Shown in pieces: positions 5,715 through 7,647 of a stretch of 7,647 nucleotides of DNA. This stretch comes from JBBIJR01 sp037445875. Its GTDB lineage: Bacteria > CLD3 > SB21. Within the stretch, counting starts at the first letter, position 1; every line of letters starts with the position of its first letter. Location: assembly GCA_037445875.1 (NCBI GenBank), contig JBBIJR010000115.1, forward strand, positions 1-7,647, written 5' to 3'. Both the position numbers and the translations under genes were made by a program. The notes under the pieces are model-generated. The model had not been told where the DNA came from, did not search any database, and saw only the letters and a list, made by a program, of their open reading frames with translations.

Positions 5715-7514
5715 TTAGGTGTTGATTTTGAGAACGGCGAGGAAGGCTTCCTGCGGAATCTCGACCCGTCCTACCTGCTTCATCCGCTTCTTGCCTTCTT
5801 TCTGCTTTTCCAGAAGCTTGCGCTTGCGGGTTATATCGCCTCCGTAACATTTTGCCGTGACGTCCTTGCGCATGGCACGAATCGAATCTCGCGCAATGAT
5901 CTTGCTCCCGATGGCAGCCTGAATCACGACCTCGAACATCTGTCGCGGGATGAGGCTCTTCAGTTTCTCGCACAATTTTCGGCCCCATTCGTAGGCCTTG
6001 TCCCTGTGGATGATGGATGAAAAGGCATCGACCGGGTCCCCGTTGATGAGGATGTCAAGCTTGACCAGATCGCCCTCTTTGTAGTCGATGTATTCGTAAT
6101 CGAAGGACGCGTAGCCTCGCGTACAGGACTTCAGCTTGTCGTAGAAATCAAATATGATCTCCGACAGCGGGAACTCATAACTGAGATCGGCACGGGTGGG
6201 AGAGATGTAGTGTGTATTCAGATAGACCCCGCGCCGGTCCATCGCCAGGGTCATGATGTTGCCGATGTATTCGGCGGGTGTGATGATCTGGGCCCTGATG
6301 TAGGGCTCTTCCACGCGGTCGATGACGCCGGCATTGGGCATCATGGACGGATTGCTCACCTCAACCGCTTCACCGTTGGTGCGCAGGACACGGTACCGGA
6401 CGTTGGGAACGGTCGTCACCATACTGATATTGAACTCGCGCTCGAGCCGTTCCTGCACGATTTCCATGTGGAGCAGACCGAGGAAGCCGCATCGAAATCC
6501 AAAACCGAGGGCAGTGGACGTCTCGGGCTCATACACGAGTGACGAATCGTTCAATCTCAGCTTCTCGAGGGAGGATCTCGGTTCCTCAAAATCATCGCTG
6601 ACCGTCGGATAAATTCCGCTGAACACCATCGGCTTGATGTCTTTGTAACCCGGCAGCGGCGCGTCGGCGGGCCGGTCCGCGTTGGTGATCGTGTCCCCCA
6701 CGCGCACGACCTGAATCTCCCGTATATTGCCTATGACGTAGCCCACCTCACCGGCCGTCAAGCCGTCTGTACGGATCCGGTCCAGTCGGAGAACGCCCAC
6801 TTCATCCACGTCATAGATCATCCCGCTCGAAAAGAAGCGCATCCGCGATCCCTTGATCAGATCACCCTGGAAAACACGGACGTACGCGATGGCTCCCCGG
6901 AACGAATCAAATACGGAATCAAAGACGAGCGCCTGGAGCGGCTGGCCGGGGTCTCCGGCGGGAGGAGGAATCTGCGTAACGATTCTCTCCAGAATTTCTT
7001 CGATGCCGATCCCGGCTTTGGCGCTTGCCAGTACGATGTCACTCCGCCCGCAACCGACCAGATCCATGATCTCCTTGCACGTTTCTTCGGGTTGCGCGCT
7101 CGGCAGGTCGATCTTGTTGATGACCGGGACGATCTTCAGGCCCGCATCGATCGCGAGATACAGATTGCTGATCGTCTGAGCCTCGATGCCCTGGGACGCA
7201 TCCACCACCAGAATGGCCCCTTCGCAGGCCGCCAGACTGCGCGATACTTCATACGTGAAATCCACATGGCCGGGCGTGTCGATGAGGTTCAGAACGTACG
7301 ACCGGCCGTCGCGGGCCCGATACTCCATCCGAATGGCGTGCGCCTTGATCGTAATCCCGCGCTCGCGTTCCAGATCCATGCTGTCCAGCACCTGGTCTTC
7401 CATCTGGCGGGTGGCCAGTGTGTGGGTGTACTCCAACAGTCGATCGGCCAGTGTGGATTTCCCGTGGTCGATGTGGGCGACAATACAAAAATTTCTAAAG
7501 TGCTCTGCAGCCAT
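5715..7514 (-). CDS. lepA: Elongation factor 4 (LepA), ribosome-associated GTPase
   Basis: LepA is a translational GTPase that binds the ribosome, with proposed roles in back-translocation, recovery of stalled ribosomes or initiation/assembly. The protein has 599 residues, the normal family length. GTPase motifs: G1 AHIDHGKS (13-20), G2 RGITIK (52-57), G3 DTPGH (79-83, catalytic His83), G4 NKID (133-136), G5 SAK (164-166). Beta-barrel domain II follows (about 190-280), then the EF-G-like domains III and V, and the LepA-specific C-terminal domain (about 480-599) with its lysine-rich stretch and AKCYGGDITRKRKLLEKQKE. There is no EF-G domain IV, as expected. The start at 7514 places G1 where the family has it. 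No Shine-Dalgarno sequence is seen upstream. It is the first gene of the lepA-purA-gatB run. Confidence 0.98.
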   Translation of the reverse strand: MAAEHFRNFCIVAHIDHGKSTLADRLLEYTHTLATRQMEDQVLDSMDLERERGITIKAHAIRMEYRARDGRSYVLNLIDTPGHVDFTYEVSRSLAACEGAILVVDASQGIEAQTISNLYLAIDAGLKIVPVINKIDLPSAQPEETCKEIMDLVGCGRSDIVLASAKAGIGIEEILERIVTQIPPPAGDPGQPLQALVFDSVFDSFRGAIAYVRVFQGDLIKGSRMRFFSSGMIYDVDEVGVLRLDRIRTDGLTAGEVGYVIGNIREIQVVRVGDTITNADRPADAPLPGYKDIKPMVFSGIYPTVSDDFEEPRSSLEKLRLNDSSLVYEPETSTALGFGFRCGFLGLLHMEIVQERLEREFNISMVTTVPNVRYRVLRTNGEAVEVSNPSMMPNAGVIDRVEEPYIRAQIITPAEYIGNIMTLAMDRRGVYLNTHYISPTRADLSYEFPLSEIIFDFYDKLKSCTRGYASFDYEYIDYKEGDLVKLDILINGDPVDAFSSIIHRDKAYEWGRKLCEKLKSLIPRQMFEVVIQAAIGSKIIARDSIRAMRKDVTAKCYGGDITRKRKLLEKQKEGKKRMKQVGRVEIPQEAFLAVLKINT

Positions 7515-7548
7515 CTGTGCCGGTGCATCGTTTCAAAATTGCGGCGCG

Positions 7549-7577
7549 AATATATCAAACGGGCCATGCAAAATCAA
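7549..7577 (-). promoter_or_regulatory. Sigma70-type promoter of the lepA-purA-gatB run
   Basis: On the minus strand, -35 TTGATT (7577-7572), a 17-base spacer and -10 TATATT (7554-7549). The start would be near 7542, leaving a leader of about 28 bases before the lepA ATG at 7514. The leader has no recognisable ribosome binding site. Confidence 0.6.
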
Positions 7578-7605
7578 TCGATATCTCCAACGGTACAATT
7601 AACAT

Positions 7606-7630
7606 AGGTAGGCGGTCGCCCGCTTTACCT
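7606..7630. terminator. Hairpin upstream of lepA, possibly ending an off-window gene
   Basis: AGGTA (7606-7610) pairs with TACCT (7626-7630), and GCGG (7612-7615) with CCGC (7620-7623) over a TCGC tetraloop; a small internal loop separates the two stems. It sits just upstream of the lepA promoter. It could terminate a gene to the right on the minus strand, but no T-run follows it. Confidence 0.3.
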
Positions 7631-7647
7631 GTCACACCACCGTGCGT

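Noticed and set aside
5364..6020. 218-codon plus-strand open frame spanning the purA-lepA junction
   Set aside because: It is antisense to two conserved genes with no ribosome site or recognisable protein features.

Overview
This is an ordinary bacterial chromosome segment. It carries a leftward run of three conserved housekeeping genes, lepA, purA and gatB, followed by a tRNA-Ser(GGA) gene. On its left it has two accessory exported-protein genes that are transcribed divergently from each other. No mobile element, CRISPR array, phage gene or defence locus is visible. I do not see a new multi-gene system.

Layout, left to right. At 1-878 (minus) lies the N-terminal part of a secreted protein with two beta-rich, Ig-like regions; it runs off the left edge. 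At 879-1168 is a divergent intergenic region. It holds a near-consensus sigma70-type promoter for the left gene and a perfect 8-11-8 inverted repeat in front of the right-hand gene. At 1169-2641 (plus) is an exported serine hydrolase of the beta-lactamase/penicillin-binding class with a C-terminal TPR tail. At 2642-2739 two short hairpins separate convergent genes. At 2740-2829 (minus) is tRNA-Ser(GGA) with an encoded CCA end, its own candidate promoter and a hairpin in its leader. At 2926-4407 (gatB), 4419-5693 (purA) and 5715-7514 (lepA) lies the housekeeping cluster, all on the minus strand. The gaps between these genes are 11 and 21 bases, so they probably form one transcript from a promoter at 7549-7577.

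How the genes fit together. LepA (EF4) acts on the ribosome, GatB makes correctly charged Gln-tRNA and/or Asn-tRNA, and the tRNA-Ser decodes UCC/UCU, so three of the four genes in this cluster serve translation. PurA commits IMP to AMP synthesis. The serine hydrolase and the left-edge protein both carry signal peptides and act outside the cytoplasm. Nothing in the sequence ties them to the housekeeping cluster.

Organism. The three promoter candidates I find most convincing share the -10 hexamer TATATT with a good -35 box, as in sigma70-type bacteria. A GatCAB-type amidotransferase subunit, serine hydrolases fused to TPRs, and a large exported protein that may lead into a beta-barrel would suit a Gram-negative lineage such as the FCB-type or related candidate phyla. 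That placement is an impression from protein style, not a demonstrated assignment.
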